Assembly: GCA_047967505.1 (NCBI GenBank)
Contig: CM106541.1
Length of the DNA stretch: 64,000 bases
Direction: 5' to 3' (one strand)
Origin: Dipteris shenzhenensis
Lineage: Eukaryota > Polypodiophyta > Polypodiopsida > Gleicheniales
The notes under the pieces: model-generated
Seen by the model: the letters and a program-made list of their open reading frames with translations, nothing else
What the model was told of the DNA's origin: nothing
Databases searched by the model: none
Part shown: positions 34,606-43,921 of the stretch, one piece after another
Position numbering within the stretch: position 1 is the first letter of the stretch
Layout of the letters: each line of letters begins with the position of its first letter
Program-made: the position numbers and the translations under genes

Positions 34606-35528
34606 TTTATTGTGACCCCAATAACAAGGGAGGGGTGTTTATGACACATGTCTTCCCAACTAAGGTTAAAGCTGGTTCTCACCAATTTGCTTGTTGGATG
34701 GTGGTAGGTAGGGAGACTCCCCTCTTCAATAAAAGTGATGCTTGATAGGACTCAACTTCCATACAGTTTCCACAAAGTCATTTCTACAAAAGTGCCCACT
34801 GCCAGTTTCCTTTACAAATGGGATTCACCGACTTGTACAAACTTTTCTGTTAATGCAATTAGTCCTATTTCATTGTCTAGCTTTGCTCTGTTGTCTTTTC
34901 ACTATGCAAAGGGGTGTTGTAAAGTCTCCCCCCCCCCCCACACACACACATAGAGTTAACAAATTGGTTAACAATATGTGATTGATGGTTGATGATGTGA
35001 TGTGATGGATAGTGGCAAGTCCGTAGAGCCAGGATTGTGTCTTGGAGCTAGATGGGCCCAAGAGGATGGTAAAAGAATGATAAGAGAGAGTGGTATAAAG
35101 AGATTAGGGTTCGGCCTCTCTTCAAAAGGTGACTTGTATTAAAGGCCAAATGGTTTCACTTTCGTCTTCATTGTCGTATGCACAAGTTTTGAATACAAGC
35201 TCCCTCTTCTCTTCCAAGAGTGTCTTTGGGTGTTCTCTTATTTCCCTTGTAGTGCCTTTGTGTTTGCCACTCCATCCCCCTTCACTCTCTCCTTCCCTCC
35301 TCCCTCCCTTCTCCCCTCTCTTCTCCCCTTCTCCCTCCCTTTCCCTTCACCCCCTTCCCTCTTTCTCTCGTGGAAACACATTGCAACAATTTGGGAGCCG
35401 CTTGAGTGACAGATGCGGATGGCTCGTGCTTTGCATCACTCTCATAAGGAGTAGCTTGGAGTGGAGGCTCCATCAGCATTCCTTCAAGATCCCCACGACA
35501 CATGAGTCACCATTGTTGAGACTACACA
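34606..35528 (+). repeat. Candidate 5' LTR of Gyp5 / dispersed repeat copy 1
   Basis: This block ends in CTACACA at 35528, four bases before an Athila/Tat-like primer site, as a gypsy 5' LTR would. Its first part (about 34606-34950: AACAAGGGAGGGGTG, TGGATGGTGGTAGGTA, TTCAATAAAAGTGATG, then C-run plus CACACA) recurs in the same orientation at 57481-57870. Similarity between the copies continues a little left of 34606, so the true LTR start is not resolved. A pyrimidine tract lies at 35270-35365. Confidence 0.45.
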
Positions 35529-35532
35529 TCTT

Positions 35533-35550
35533 TGGTGCCACTGTCGGGGA
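35533..35550 (+). promoter_or_regulatory. Gyp5 primer-binding site, Athila/Tat type
   Basis: TGGTGCCACTGTCGGGGA resembles the well-known plant gypsy primer site TGGCGCCGTTGCCGGGGA (tRNA-Asp type) with four transitions. It lies at the normal distance from the CA-ending candidate LTR. Confidence 0.55.
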
Positions 35551-36281
35551 GTTCAAGGTATGCTTTTGCATTGCACCTGCCTTCTTTCATCATTTACCCA
35601 TTGCTCATTATTTCAAGCTTAACTTGGAGCTTTGATAGTGGAGTTGTAGGAGAGGAATGAGTGAAGAAGTGTGTATTAAGACGGAAAAAAGATGAAAACT
35701 GTCATTTTCTCTTAGAAAGTATTTTTGATCATGTGAAGCTTGTTTTTTTATGTTTTTTAGTGTCTTGAGTTGGTAGGAAGATAGTTTGGAAGATTGCTAA
35801 GGAGTGTATGTGTCAAAACTCACAAAAAACAACAAAGAATGATGAATCATGTTGAAAATTGAAGTGGTTTTGAGTGTTGGCGAGCACCTCTTTAAGAAAT
35901 TTCTCATTTTGCATTCAAATGTTGCGTTTCTTTCTTGTTTTTTGCATTGGGTAGCTAGATTTAGTAGCTTGGCATCCCCCCATCACAAAAAAACTTGAAC
36001 AAAAACTCTCAAATTGTCAAGAATCATAAAAAACTAGTCAGCGACACTATGCATTCCTTTTTTCACAGGTCGTTGCCTTAGTGCTATCCCCATGGCCATC
36101 ACCTTAGTGCTATCCTCCTATCAGTCAAAACTTTCATTGACCCATTGGCTTAGACCTATCCCCATGACCTAACACATGTCAATACACCTAACCCACCACC
36201 CTAATTAATTACTGTCAGTCAGCTATCATGCTATCCAAACATGTGTCAACTCGGTGCCATAAGGCTATCCTATCGGTTGTT
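35551..36281 (+). other. Gyp5 leader, left part (non-coding)
   Basis: No ORF of note. The right third becomes a CTATCCCCATG-type minisatellite that continues beyond Gyp4 at 45373, showing that Gyp4 inserted here. The target TTGTT occupies 36277-36281. Confidence 0.5.
36060..36281. repeat. ~27-bp minisatellite, left half, split by Gyp4
   Basis: Degenerate units of the form TAGTGCTATCCCCATGGCCATCACC occur here; the better-kept right half is at 45373-45600. Confidence 0.7.
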
Positions 36282-37271
36282 TTTAGCCGGAAAAGTTATC
36301 GAGATCAGAGGCTAGAGACTAAGTATGGCTACGCTCAAAGGCCATAGAGAAAAGGAGATCACGAGGGCGAAGGGATGTCATAGGGGTGAACAAGGAATTA
36401 GAAGTGGAGGGAAGGAAAAGGGAGGCTATGACACAAGGGGAAAGGGAGAGGGGGAAGAGAAGCATGTACATGATAGGAAGAGGAATGTTGAGATGTAGAC
36501 ATCAAGGGAAGTGATCCATACTTTATTGGAAAGAAGGGATGTGAGTGAAATATCAAAATACTAGCTAGGTGGCTTTACAAGAATGAGCGTGTCTCATCAA
36601 GGAATAGCCCCTTCCTTTTATAGCCAAAAGAGGGGGTCTCTCCACATTAATGTATCCTCCCACATGCATGGTGTGTGTGGAAAAGTCTCCCATGTGGGCT
36701 AGGTGGGTACACACTCTCAATTGTGTGCGACAACCCTTTGCCTCCATTTTCCACATAAATCAAGCCCCATATCTCAAGTCTATGATACTCCCTTGGTCTC
36801 TTTCCAATTTTATAATAGGTTCAAACCTCTAGGAGGACAAGTGGAGGGTTGGCACAAGGAATCTTGCCACCTCATCCTACTTTCTCCATTATTTAACTAG
36901 CTCTCTTTGTCCTTCTATACCTCCCCCACATGGGCCTATCTCATATGGAGGGAATAACTCAATATAATAGCCATCTCCACCCATTTTATATTGCTTCTCC
37001 CATGGACTTTGAGCCATATCTCACTTAATGCATCCTAGGTGGAGGGGTGGCACATGGAGGAGCCATGCCACCTTGCATTTTATAATATTACTATCATGGA
37101 TTATGTACAACACACCTTATGGGTCCTCTTACATGGAAGGGTGGCACATGGTCATGCCCTGCCACCTCAACCTTGGGCCCTATGCACACCATATTTTATT
37201 ATACTATTGCCACATATACAAACACACATACATATTAATGCATTTTTCCTTAGACAATTTTATCCATAACT
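36282..37271 (-). repeat. Gyp4 3' LTR
   Basis: About 990 bp, nearly identical to 44378-45367. On the minus strand it starts near GTTATGGATAAA. The exact outer base is uncertain because the two copies end differently (ccataact against ccataaca). Confidence 0.9.
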
Positions 37272-37745
37272 GTTCCCCCCCCCAGGCAGGGAATGCACAG
37301 CATTTCCATGCCTGGGACCATCACGCACAAAGAAAGGCTTGAGGTAACGCTTGTTGATCACCTTCTTGCCATATGGTTCATGCAGCTCCTGAACTTGCAC
37401 AGACCCATTGCTACGTTCTTTGATGACTTTGTATGGACCAGCCCACAGTGGCAGAAACTTCTTATCCATTTGGTGGTCCAATCTGTTGTCAAAGCATAGC
37501 ACAACATCCCCCTCAGCAAAGTGTCTTTCCCATCCCTTGCGAATCTTAGCATCCAATCGGGCCTTTTGTCGATTCTTTTGGATCTCTGTTTGATGTAGTG
37601 CAAGGCGGCGGGTCTCATCTAACTTCTCAAGTTGTACCAATCTGGCCTCTACATGTTCATCTTCTGACATCCTCTGTTCCTGCGCCAATCTCAAGGCCGG
37701 AATCTCTATCTCTAGTGGTAAAACTGCCTCAGTACCATACACCAA
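37260..37745 (-). pseudogene. Gyp4 integrase C-terminal part
   Basis: The frame reads YGTEAVLPLEIEIPALRL, then WAGPYKVIKE and KKVINKRYLKPFF, the usual C-terminal region of gypsy integrases that follows the catalytic core and contacts DNA. It is out of frame with the core upstream by one base at about 37763-37770, where GHTPFEL begins in the new frame. The stop TAA is inside the 3' LTR, and a G-rich polypurine tract (nine G) precedes the LTR. Confidence 0.88.
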
Positions 37746-37762
37746 CTCAAAAGGGGTGTGAC

Positions 37763-38937
37763 CTAAGATGTTTTATCAGTGATGTTGTAAGCCCACACGG
37801 CTTCAGTGACCTTTTGATCCCATTGGCTCCTATTCCCTGCGGCCATTTTTCCTATGGTTTTACAGAGGAGGCCATTGGTCCACTCTGTTTGACCCATAAA
37901 TGCTGGATAATAGATGCTAGAAGTGTGATGATCAATGCCCATGCGATCCATGAGTAACTCCACTGCTTCATTTAAGAATGGACTCCCATGGTCAGAGACT
38001 ATCTCCATGGGTGTCCCAAACCTTGTGCAGATACGTTCAAAGATGAAATTTGAAACTGTCTTGCCATTTGCAGCAGAGAGAGCGATAGCTTCAGCCCACT
38101 TAGTGACATACTGAGTGGCTACCAAAAGATACTTCTTTTTGCGGGCAGTCATGGGCAAGGGCCCGACAAAATCTATTCCCCACTTCTGAAACGGATGGAT
38201 GGACATCACTGGGTGATGTTGCCCGGGACGCAAATCCTTCCTACCGAAGAACTGACATGGTTCACAAGTTTTGCAATACAAAGTGACATCCTTGAACAAG
38301 GTCGGCCAATAGTATCCAGCATGTAAAATCTTCTTAGCTGTATAGTCACTGGCATAATGGCCTCCACAAAATCCATCATGATAATGCTTCAATACCTTAG
38401 GCACTTCATCTGCATCAATGGCCCGTCTGAGTACCCCATCCATGCCTTGACGGTACATCACCCCATCAAGGAGGGTGTAGCGCCTACTATCTCTGCGGAT
38501 CTTCTTTCTCTCATAGCTTGTACTTTCTGAAGGAAAGGAGAAAGCGGTCAAAAACTTATAGATACCACCATACCAAGGATCCCCAACTTCTATGGCTGCT
38601 ACCAGGGTTACATCAAGGCACTCCTCTAAATCAATCAAAGCATTCTTCAAGTTGGAACAACCCCCTTTTACAATTTTGAAAGAAAAATCATATTCTTGTA
38701 GAACTGCCAACCACTTGGCCAACCGGCCCATGGGATTTGGTGATTGAAGAACCTGCTTTGCAAGACCAGTGTCAGTGAGTATAAAGAAGGACTTTCCAGC
38801 CACATAATGCTTAAATTTCTCAATGCAAAACACCAAAGACAAGGCATGCTTGTCGGCCTCTGAATAGTGTCGCTCAGTGTCGAGCAATTGTCGAGAAGCA
38901 AATCGAACGGGATACATGAACCGATCTTCCCCTTGCT
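37763..38937 (-). pseudogene. Gyp4 RNase H and integrase core
   Basis: The frame is open from 38937; the first ATG is at 38915-38917 (MYPVRFASRQLLD). RNase H motifs are ERHYSEADKHALSLVF and FFILTDTGL. The integrase zinc-binding part shows HYHDGFCGGHY and CKTCEPCQ. The core has WGIDFVGPLP with the first Asp, EIVSDHGSPF with the second, and GQTEWTN with the Glu. The frame ends with TAG at 37763 after TDKTS, where a one-base deletion separates it from the C-terminal part. Two TAG codons (38999-39001 and 38938-38940) separate it from RT; both stand where Gln is expected. Confidence 0.9.
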
Positions 38938-38998
38938 AGAGAAGAATACCTGCCAGAGTGTGCTCACCAAACCCAGGATTGATATAGAAGGTCTTTGA

Positions 38999-40540
38999 CT
39001 AGTCTGGATTGCATAGAATGGGTTCTGAAGCCAGAGCATTCTTGATTTGTGCAAAACCATGATCACAATCCTCATCCCAAGAAAAATCAACCCCATCTTT
39101 TAATAGCATAGTCATGGGCCGTGTTAAAGCAGCATACTGATCAATGAAGCGGCGATAGTATCCTGCTAGATTGACAAATGAGCGTACCTGACGTTTGGTT
39201 GTAGGTGGGGAGAGTTTGAGGATGGCTTCTACTTTCTCGGGGTTAGGCTTGATGCCCTCGGATGAGACAACATGTCCCAATAACCTCCCTTGAGTGGCTC
39301 CAATGGTGCATTTCTCAGGGTTGAGACTGCCATTTGCATCATTGACCCTTTGGAAGGCCAATCTAACCTTCATGATGTGCTCCTTACGTGATGAGAATAT
39401 ACAGAAATCATCTAAAAACACCTCCAAGAAATCCCCCAAATAAGGAGCAAACACCATCTGCATAAATCTTTGAAAGGTGGCAAGAGCATTGGTGAGGCCA
39501 AATGGCATTACTTTGAATGCAAATGTCCCCCAGGGTGTGGCAAATGTGGTTTTCAGCACATCTTCCCCGGCAATTCTGATTTGATAAAACCCAGAGTAAC
39601 CATCACAGAAAGTATACATCTCATGACCACTTACCTTCTCAAGAATGAGGTCTTGAAAGGGTAGAGGATGATGATCCCTCTTGGTGGCAGCGTTGAGCTT
39701 CTTATAGTCGATGCAGACCCGCCACTTGTTGTTTTTCTTTGGGATGACTACCACTGGTGAAACCCATTCAGTATTGTGAACCGGAACAATAAACCCAGCC
39801 TCTACAAGCTTCTGCAACTCTGAGCGCAAAGCGTCGGTCTGCAGGGGCCCTAGTCTCCGATACTTCTGAGCCACAGGCTTTGCATCAGGCTTGAGCTCTA
39901 TCTTGTGCTCTATGGCAGTCACATGGCGAAGGTGGTGGTAGCTAGTTGCAAAAAGGTCAGGGAAATCTTTGAACATTTTAAGAAACTCATCTTTCTCACC
40001 TGGAGTGAGGTCTGGAGAAAGCATTGATTCGAGCTGTTGAGGACTAGCTGTTATCTTTTCTGCAGGTGGCAGGGTCGGAGACACCCCCATCATGTAAACT
40101 TCCTCCTCTGAGAATTCCTCCCCCCCGTCTGATTCTTCCATGGACTCAGACACTGAGGATGAGAGAGTATCACTGTCATGCTCCTCTTCTTCTTCCGGTT
40201 CCATGGCACCAGGTTGCACCGGGATCTTCTCCTTGGAAGCACCAAAAGACATGTGTCCTGTCTTCCAATAGCTGACTGCATCACTTTTTCGCAACCATGG
40301 TCTCCCGAGTATGGCTGGGTAACTTCTGCCTGTATCTTCAATGTCCACTACATAGAAATTAACAGTAGTGGTCAACCCATTGACAGTGATGGGCAAATCC
40401 TCAATGACTCCCATGGTGGCGAGTCGTCGACCATCTGCTACCTTGATTCGAGTGGAGGAACGCCTTGTACATTTCAAATTCAATTTCTTCATGATGCGGG
40501 GCACCATGATATTACATGCAGCTCCCCCATCAACACACAC
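38999..40540 (-). pseudogene. Gyp4 protease and reverse transcriptase
   Basis: The frame begins within protease at VCVDGGAACNIMVP; the DGGA form of the active site is frequent in plant gypsy elements, and AILGRPWL is the protease flap-end motif. After an acidic linker (EEEEEHDSD), RT runs from VPVHNTEWVSPVVVIPKK through CIDYKKLNAATK, CDGYSGFYQI, FAFKVMPFGLTNA and FLDDFCIFSS (the two catalytic Asp codons at 39407-39412) to GYYRRFIDQYA. The first codon of the open stretch is GTG, so this is not a start but a continuation of gag-pol after a frameshift. It ends with TAG in place of CAG at 38999. Confidence 0.92.
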
Positions 40541-40560
40541 ATTTTTGACACGGCAATTAT

Positions 40561-40983
40561 CTATGATGTGTGTGGGTGCCGATCAATTTCTTCAGAGATA
40601 GAAGATACCTCTCGTACCTTTCCCTTTTTCTTGCTCTTCCTTGTTGAGAGACCTTGCTGTAGCTCACGTCTCACCTTAGGGCTTAATGCTATTAGTTGAG
40701 GGAGTATGATGCTCAAAGACCGATGAGCAAGGTCTTGAACGACCGAATAGTCCTCTTGCCCTGAGCCGATGGGAAAATCCGAGGGTGACCACTTACTCCT
40801 GCGAGGTCTTTTAGTTTTCTCTGTGGGTGGGTCTGCCATCTCAGGATCTGAGGGCTCTGAGAAAGACACCTTCTTCCTGGGGCGGCCCGGCCGGTCCACA
40901 GTTTGGAGAGGGGTCCGAGGTAGCACGAGTTCTTTTCCCGAGATCAAGGATCTCCACATCAGAATCCTCAGTGCCCGACTCAC
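40561..40983 (-). pseudogene. Gyp4 gag-protease linker in shifted frame
   Basis: This open frame lies between gag and protease, shifted +1 relative to gag and back again near 40570. It contains GKELVLPRTPLQTVDRPGR, a basic stretch KKTKRPRRSK-like and KSKKKGKVREVSS. No start codon is needed if it is simply the continuation of gag. The two shifts cancel, so one small indel at each end could explain it. I found no convincing slippery site at the first junction. Confidence 0.7.
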
Positions 40984-41944
40984 TTAGAAGATTCACCCTT
41001 GGAATATTGGGGCATTCTGTGCGATAATGACCCTTCTGGTGGCACTCGTAGCATACAACATTAGCACGATCTCTTGGAGGGCGGTTGGCTTGATTTCTAA
41101 TGCCCACCATCTCAAGCCGAAGATCATTCAGGGCCTTGGCTAGGTCATTGACTCCAGGTTCTGTTGCAGGGGGGGCCTCTTTAGTTGGAGGGGCCACGGG
41201 AGTAGAGAGGAGGGGGGCTCGTGGGCGAGGCTGGGGAAATCTTCGAGGCGGAGGATGAGGATATCCACCTTGTTGAGGGTAAGCATCTAAGGGAGGACCA
41301 TACATCTGAGGTGGAGGCAGTGGATACATCCCTGATGAGGGGTGGGGGTATGCCCCTGAGTTAGACCCCCCAGGTTGTTGTTGCAGGAATGGAGGGGTAT
41401 GCGGAGGGACAGTCGTCTTCTTTGAAGCGGGGTCAGACTGAACTTTGTCAAACTTTTGAGCAATCTCATGTGCTAGCACCATAGTTTCTGGATTCTCCCA
41501 TTTAAGCTTGAGGCGGAATTCATCACTCGCTCCTGCTACAAGGTAGCCTAGCACATGCTGAGTCATTCCAGCTCGAAACCCGGCATTGTCCTCCTGTGTG
41601 GCAATCAAACGGTCCAGGAGCACGGCCGCTCGATCCACATATCGATGCGCCGTCTCACCTTCTGACTGCTTCAAATTTGCCACCTGCAGGTACACATTCT
41701 CCGGCTCCTCTTCTTTGCCGAAATACTCAATCATTGCTGCTGTCAACCTTGGCCAGCTTTGGCGAACATCTTCACCTTGCTTCTCATACCACACTTGAGC
41801 CAAACCTTCTAGAAATGTGGGGAGAACCAATAGCCATCTGTCTTCAGTAAGAAAGTTGAGAGAAACACAACGGCGCTTGAAAGCCACAAGATACTCATTT
41901 GGATTTTCTTCTACCCATCCACAAAACACGGGAATGTCATCCAT
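40841..41944 (-). CDS. Gyp4 Gag (capsid plus zinc knuckle)
   Basis: The ATG at 41942-41944 starts MDDIPVFCGWVEENPNEY. A retrotransposon-Gag domain occupies about residues 1-165 (AFKRRCVSLNFLTEDRWL, AQVWYEKQGED, VYLQVANLKQSEGETAHRY). A long Pro/Gln/Gly/Tyr-rich linker follows (about 185-265). The CCHC zinc knuckle CYECHQKGHYRTEC is at about 305-318. The frame stops at 40841 after a shift relative to the next segment, so Gag could be made as a separate protein of about 367 residues that assembles particles around element RNA. It is uninterrupted, unlike pol. Confidence 0.9.
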   Translation of the reverse strand: MDDIPVFCGWVEENPNEYLVAFKRRCVSLNFLTEDRWLLVLPTFLEGLAQVWYEKQGEDVRQSWPRLTAAMIEYFGKEEEPENVYLQVANLKQSEGETAHRYVDRAAVLLDRLIATQEDNAGFRAGMTQHVLGYLVAGASDEFRLKLKWENPETMVLAHEIAQKFDKVQSDPASKKTTVPPHTPPFLQQQPGGSNSGAYPHPSSGMYPLPPPQMYGPPLDAYPQQGGYPHPPPRRFPQPRPRAPLLSTPVAPPTKEAPPATEPGVNDLAKALNDLRLEMVGIRNQANRPPRDRANVVCYECHQKGHYRTECPNIPRVNLLSESGTEDSDVEILDLGKRTRATSDPSPNCGPAGPPQEEGVFLRALRS

Positions 41945-42159
41945 GCTTGGAAGATGGAAAAGAGGGGCTTATCTATGGAAGAACAATAGTAAGAGGAAGC
42001 TTGAACTGAAAATCGGGTGAAGATACATCCAAAAAGCACACATAGGCAGGGTAGGGTGTGACTGGTGTAGTGTGAAATATTACACGAGAAGAATCTTCAG
42101 CATAGAATAGCACATAGACAATCTTAAAAGGACCAATCCTCATGATATCACATTGATCA

Positions 42160-42324
42160 TTACACGCGAGGATTAGAGGTACGACGTTGCATGAGGTTGT
42201 TCATCAAGGCAAACAAGAATGCCATGACAAATGTCAGTAGTTGGAGAGCTTGCACATCACCTTCAGCTTCTTCCAGTTCTTGTAGTCGCCATTCTATTTC
42301 TTCAAGGGTTGTGCGGTCTGGCAT
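42160..42324 (-). CDS. Gyp4 54-aa coiled-coil/hydrophobic ORF
   Basis: The ATG at 42322-42324 opens 54 codons ending in TAA. Residues about 8-24 (EEIEWRLQELEEAEGD) look like a short amphipathic coiled coil. Residues about 27-43 (LQLLTFVMAFLFALMNN) are strongly hydrophobic with a basic tail (QRRTSNPR), so a membrane segment is possible. It overlaps the zinc-knuckle ORF by 23 bp and precedes gag by about 215 bp. No family recognised. It may be the C-terminal end of a formerly longer protein. Confidence 0.4.
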   Translation of the reverse strand: MPDRTTLEEIEWRLQELEEAEGDVQALQLLTFVMAFLFALMNNLMQRRTSNPRV

Positions 42325-42502
42325 CCTTCTTTTGAGCTATGTCCTTGAGAACCCTCCTGATGATCCGCCGAAGTCGGTGAACTCGTATCAAGTATGCCCA
42401 ACACTTAGTTTCATGATGACCACAACCTTTGCATTCCTTACAAACGATCACCCTCCTTCGTGGCTTGCGGCTTTGTTGGGGTGGTGCTTCCACTCGCGTC
42501 AT
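42302..42502 (-). CDS. Gyp4 small zinc-knuckle ORF upstream of gag
   Basis: The ATG at 42500-42502 opens 66 codons. The product has a basic stretch (QQSRKPRRRVIV), a perfect CCHC zinc knuckle CKECKGCGHHETKC and an Arg-rich tail (RVHRLRRIIRRVLK), all suited to nucleic-acid binding. It overlaps the end of the RNase H ORF by 65 bp in another frame. It could be translated separately, or by frameshifting as a tail of RNase H, or the overlap may come from old indels in one longer gene. Confidence 0.5.
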   Translation of the reverse strand: MTRVEAPPQQSRKPRRRVIVCKECKGCGHHETKCWAYLIRVHRLRRIIRRVLKDIAQKKDARPHNP

Positions 42503-42902
42503 GCGTGATGGAAATACAAGCTTCACGTGCCAAGAAATCAGCAACAAGATTTCGAGCTCGAGGGATATGCTGAATTTTTACCTCTTCAAACTGGTTGCAA
42601 AGTTCCAAGGCTTGTTGATGTCGTGGAACCAAGCCTTTGCTCCGCACCTTCCACCTTCCACTAACTTGTTCACACACTAGTTGAGAATCTCCTTGCACCT
42701 CCAATTGCTTGGCATGATGTTCTTGTGCCTTTTGTAGCCCAAAAATGAGCGCCAAGTACTCAGCTTGATTGCAAGTACTTGCGGGCGAAGACTTGCTGTA
42801 ACAAAACTCCTCACCACCCGGTGAAGTGAGCTTCACACCCACGCCAGTTGCCTTGGTCGAAGGTTTGTAAGCTCCATCAAATTGAAGAATCCAAGATGTC
42901 AT
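42438..42902 (-). CDS. Gyp4 extra RNase H (RVT_3/archaeal-like type) upstream of gag
   Basis: The ATG at 42900-42902 opens 154 codons that are almost exactly one RNase H domain. The four carboxylates are in place: Asp9 (LQFDGAYKP), Glu48 (CNQAEYLAL), Asp72 (VQGDSQLV), Asp122 (NLVADFLAREA). HIPRARN precedes the last Asp, as in archaeal/plant RVT_3 RNase H. A frame beginning TTG extends ten codons further upstream. The enzyme would cleave RNA in RNA-DNA hybrids. Pol of the same element has its own RNase H (37763-38937), and extra RNase H domains in Tat gypsy elements normally sit between RNase H and integrase. Here it is separate and 5' of gag. Absence of stops and preserved active site suggest recent function. 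Confidence 0.85.
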   Translation of the reverse strand: MTSWILQFDGAYKPSTKATGVGVKLTSPGGEEFCYSKSSPASTCNQAEYLALIFGLQKAQEHHAKQLEVQGDSQLVCEQVSGRWKVRSKGLVPRHQQALELCNQFEEVKIQHIPRARNLVADFLAREACISITHDASGSTTPTKPQATKEGDRL

Positions 42903-43255
42903 CACACCAAGATGAGAATTCGGACATCCCAAGTTTCTCGGTAGTCCAAGATAGGTAGGAGGAGAGGGTGGGGAGAATTCAACACTTGAGCCAAACGTTC
43001 AGCACCAAATAAACTTGCAATTCTTTGTTGATAGTTTATCTTAAGCCCAAAAAGAATTACAATTTGAAGCTCGAAATGAGGCACAAAAGGCTGATTAGGT
43101 ACAAATGGATTCCTTGGCCGAAACATTACCAACCATAGCCGAGGCCTAGAAACCTTTGTAATGAGATTGTAAATAAACCATTCAGGATGAGCTTTTCCAC
43201 AGGAATCAACAGGCAGATGCGCCAAATCTCTCCCCAAGCTTGGGGAGCATCCCAC
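42902..43255 (-). other. Open frame bridging Gyp4 ORF1 and RNase H
   Basis: 117 codons open between the first ORF and the RNase H, in a third frame. Residues such as PEWFIYNLITKVSRPRLW and FELQIVILFGLKINYQQRIA look protein-like and continue naturally from ORF1 if one frame change near 43200 is assumed. The region may therefore be the second half of an ORF1 protein broken by an indel. No domain recognised. Confidence 0.35.
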
Positions 43256-43536
43256 CCTTCGAAGAAGGAAACCATTTTGATTACCTCTGAAGCAGCAAGT
43301 AGTTCGATCACCGCATAATGAGTAGAAGTAAAGTCAAAATCCTCCCAGCGTATCAGTAGTTCGTCACCATGAATCATCCACGGTGTGTCATTCCACTCGT
43401 CATCACCATCAATAATGCACTGGACAATTAGCCGTTGAAGGTCGACATGAAGATCAAGGAAGACATCTCGTGCATTGGTAGCCGTAAGGTGCGGAGGAAC
43501 AGGCACCAATTCCTTAAACGCGTCGAAAAGTGACAT
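43126..43536 (-). CDS. Gyp4 ORF1, unrecognised 136-aa ORF near 5' end
   Basis: The ATG at 43534-43536 starts MSLFDAFKELVPVPPHL. The product is acidic and Trp-rich in the middle (DDEWNDTPWMIHGDELL, RWEDFDF) and has no motif that I recognise. It is the first ATG-initiated frame after the leader. It resembles neither gag nor env. Its last third may be out of frame, the original frame continuing at 42902-43255. Confidence 0.4.
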   Translation of the reverse strand: MSLFDAFKELVPVPPHLTATNARDVFLDLHVDLQRLIVQCIIDGDDEWNDTPWMIHGDELLIRWEDFDFTSTHYAVIELLAASEVIKMVSFFEGWDAPQAWGEIWRICLLIPVEKLILNGLFTISLQRFLGLGYGW

Positions 43537-43749
43537 AAATGTCCACTCTTCTCGTGAGGCGTGCGTCCGTGAAGTGAGCTTGGAGAAGTTCTGAATTGGC
43601 GATCTAGCAAGAGAAGTGGATAGAGCACATAAAATGAAATATTTTTGCTGTTTACAACAAGAGCAAACTCCTTACGGTTAGAGAGTTACAGCTCCCGCGA
43701 TTTCAATATATGAACAAAAATCATTACATTTTTACCACTTCCAACTTGT

Positions 43750-43803
43750 TGGCCCAATGGTAAGACTTTCTTTTGTGAAGGGGGCGGTCTTGGGTTCCAA
43801 TCC
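43750..43803 (+). other. tRNA-like/SINE-like segment in Gyp4 leader
   Basis: On the plus strand (antisense to Gyp4) TGGCCCAATGG fits a Pol III A box and GGTTCCAATCC nearly fits a B box, 32 bases apart. A full cloverleaf was not found, and no poly(A) or 3' tail of a SINE is clear. It may be a SINE head or a degenerate tRNA relic. Confidence 0.35.
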
Positions 43804-43809
43804 TACTCT

Positions 43810-43890
43810 TTAATAAAAAGAGAGGAGAGGAGAGGAGAAGGAGAAGAGAAAGAGAAAGAGAAGAAGAAGACGAGAAGAGATAGGGGGGCG
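43810..43890. repeat. Purine-rich GAGAGGAGA tract in Gyp4 leader
   Basis: A GA/GGA-rich stretch of about 80 bp (a pyrimidine tract in the element RNA). Confidence 0.8.
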
Positions 43891-43921
43891 CGGGATCTGC
43901 TATTACTCTTTTGCAGGGGCT

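Noticed and set aside
40880-40930. Possible programmed frameshift between Gyp4 gag and the next frame (GGGAAAAG)
   Set aside because: The zero-frame codon phase does not fit a -1 slippery heptamer and the shift is +1; simple indels on both sides explain it.
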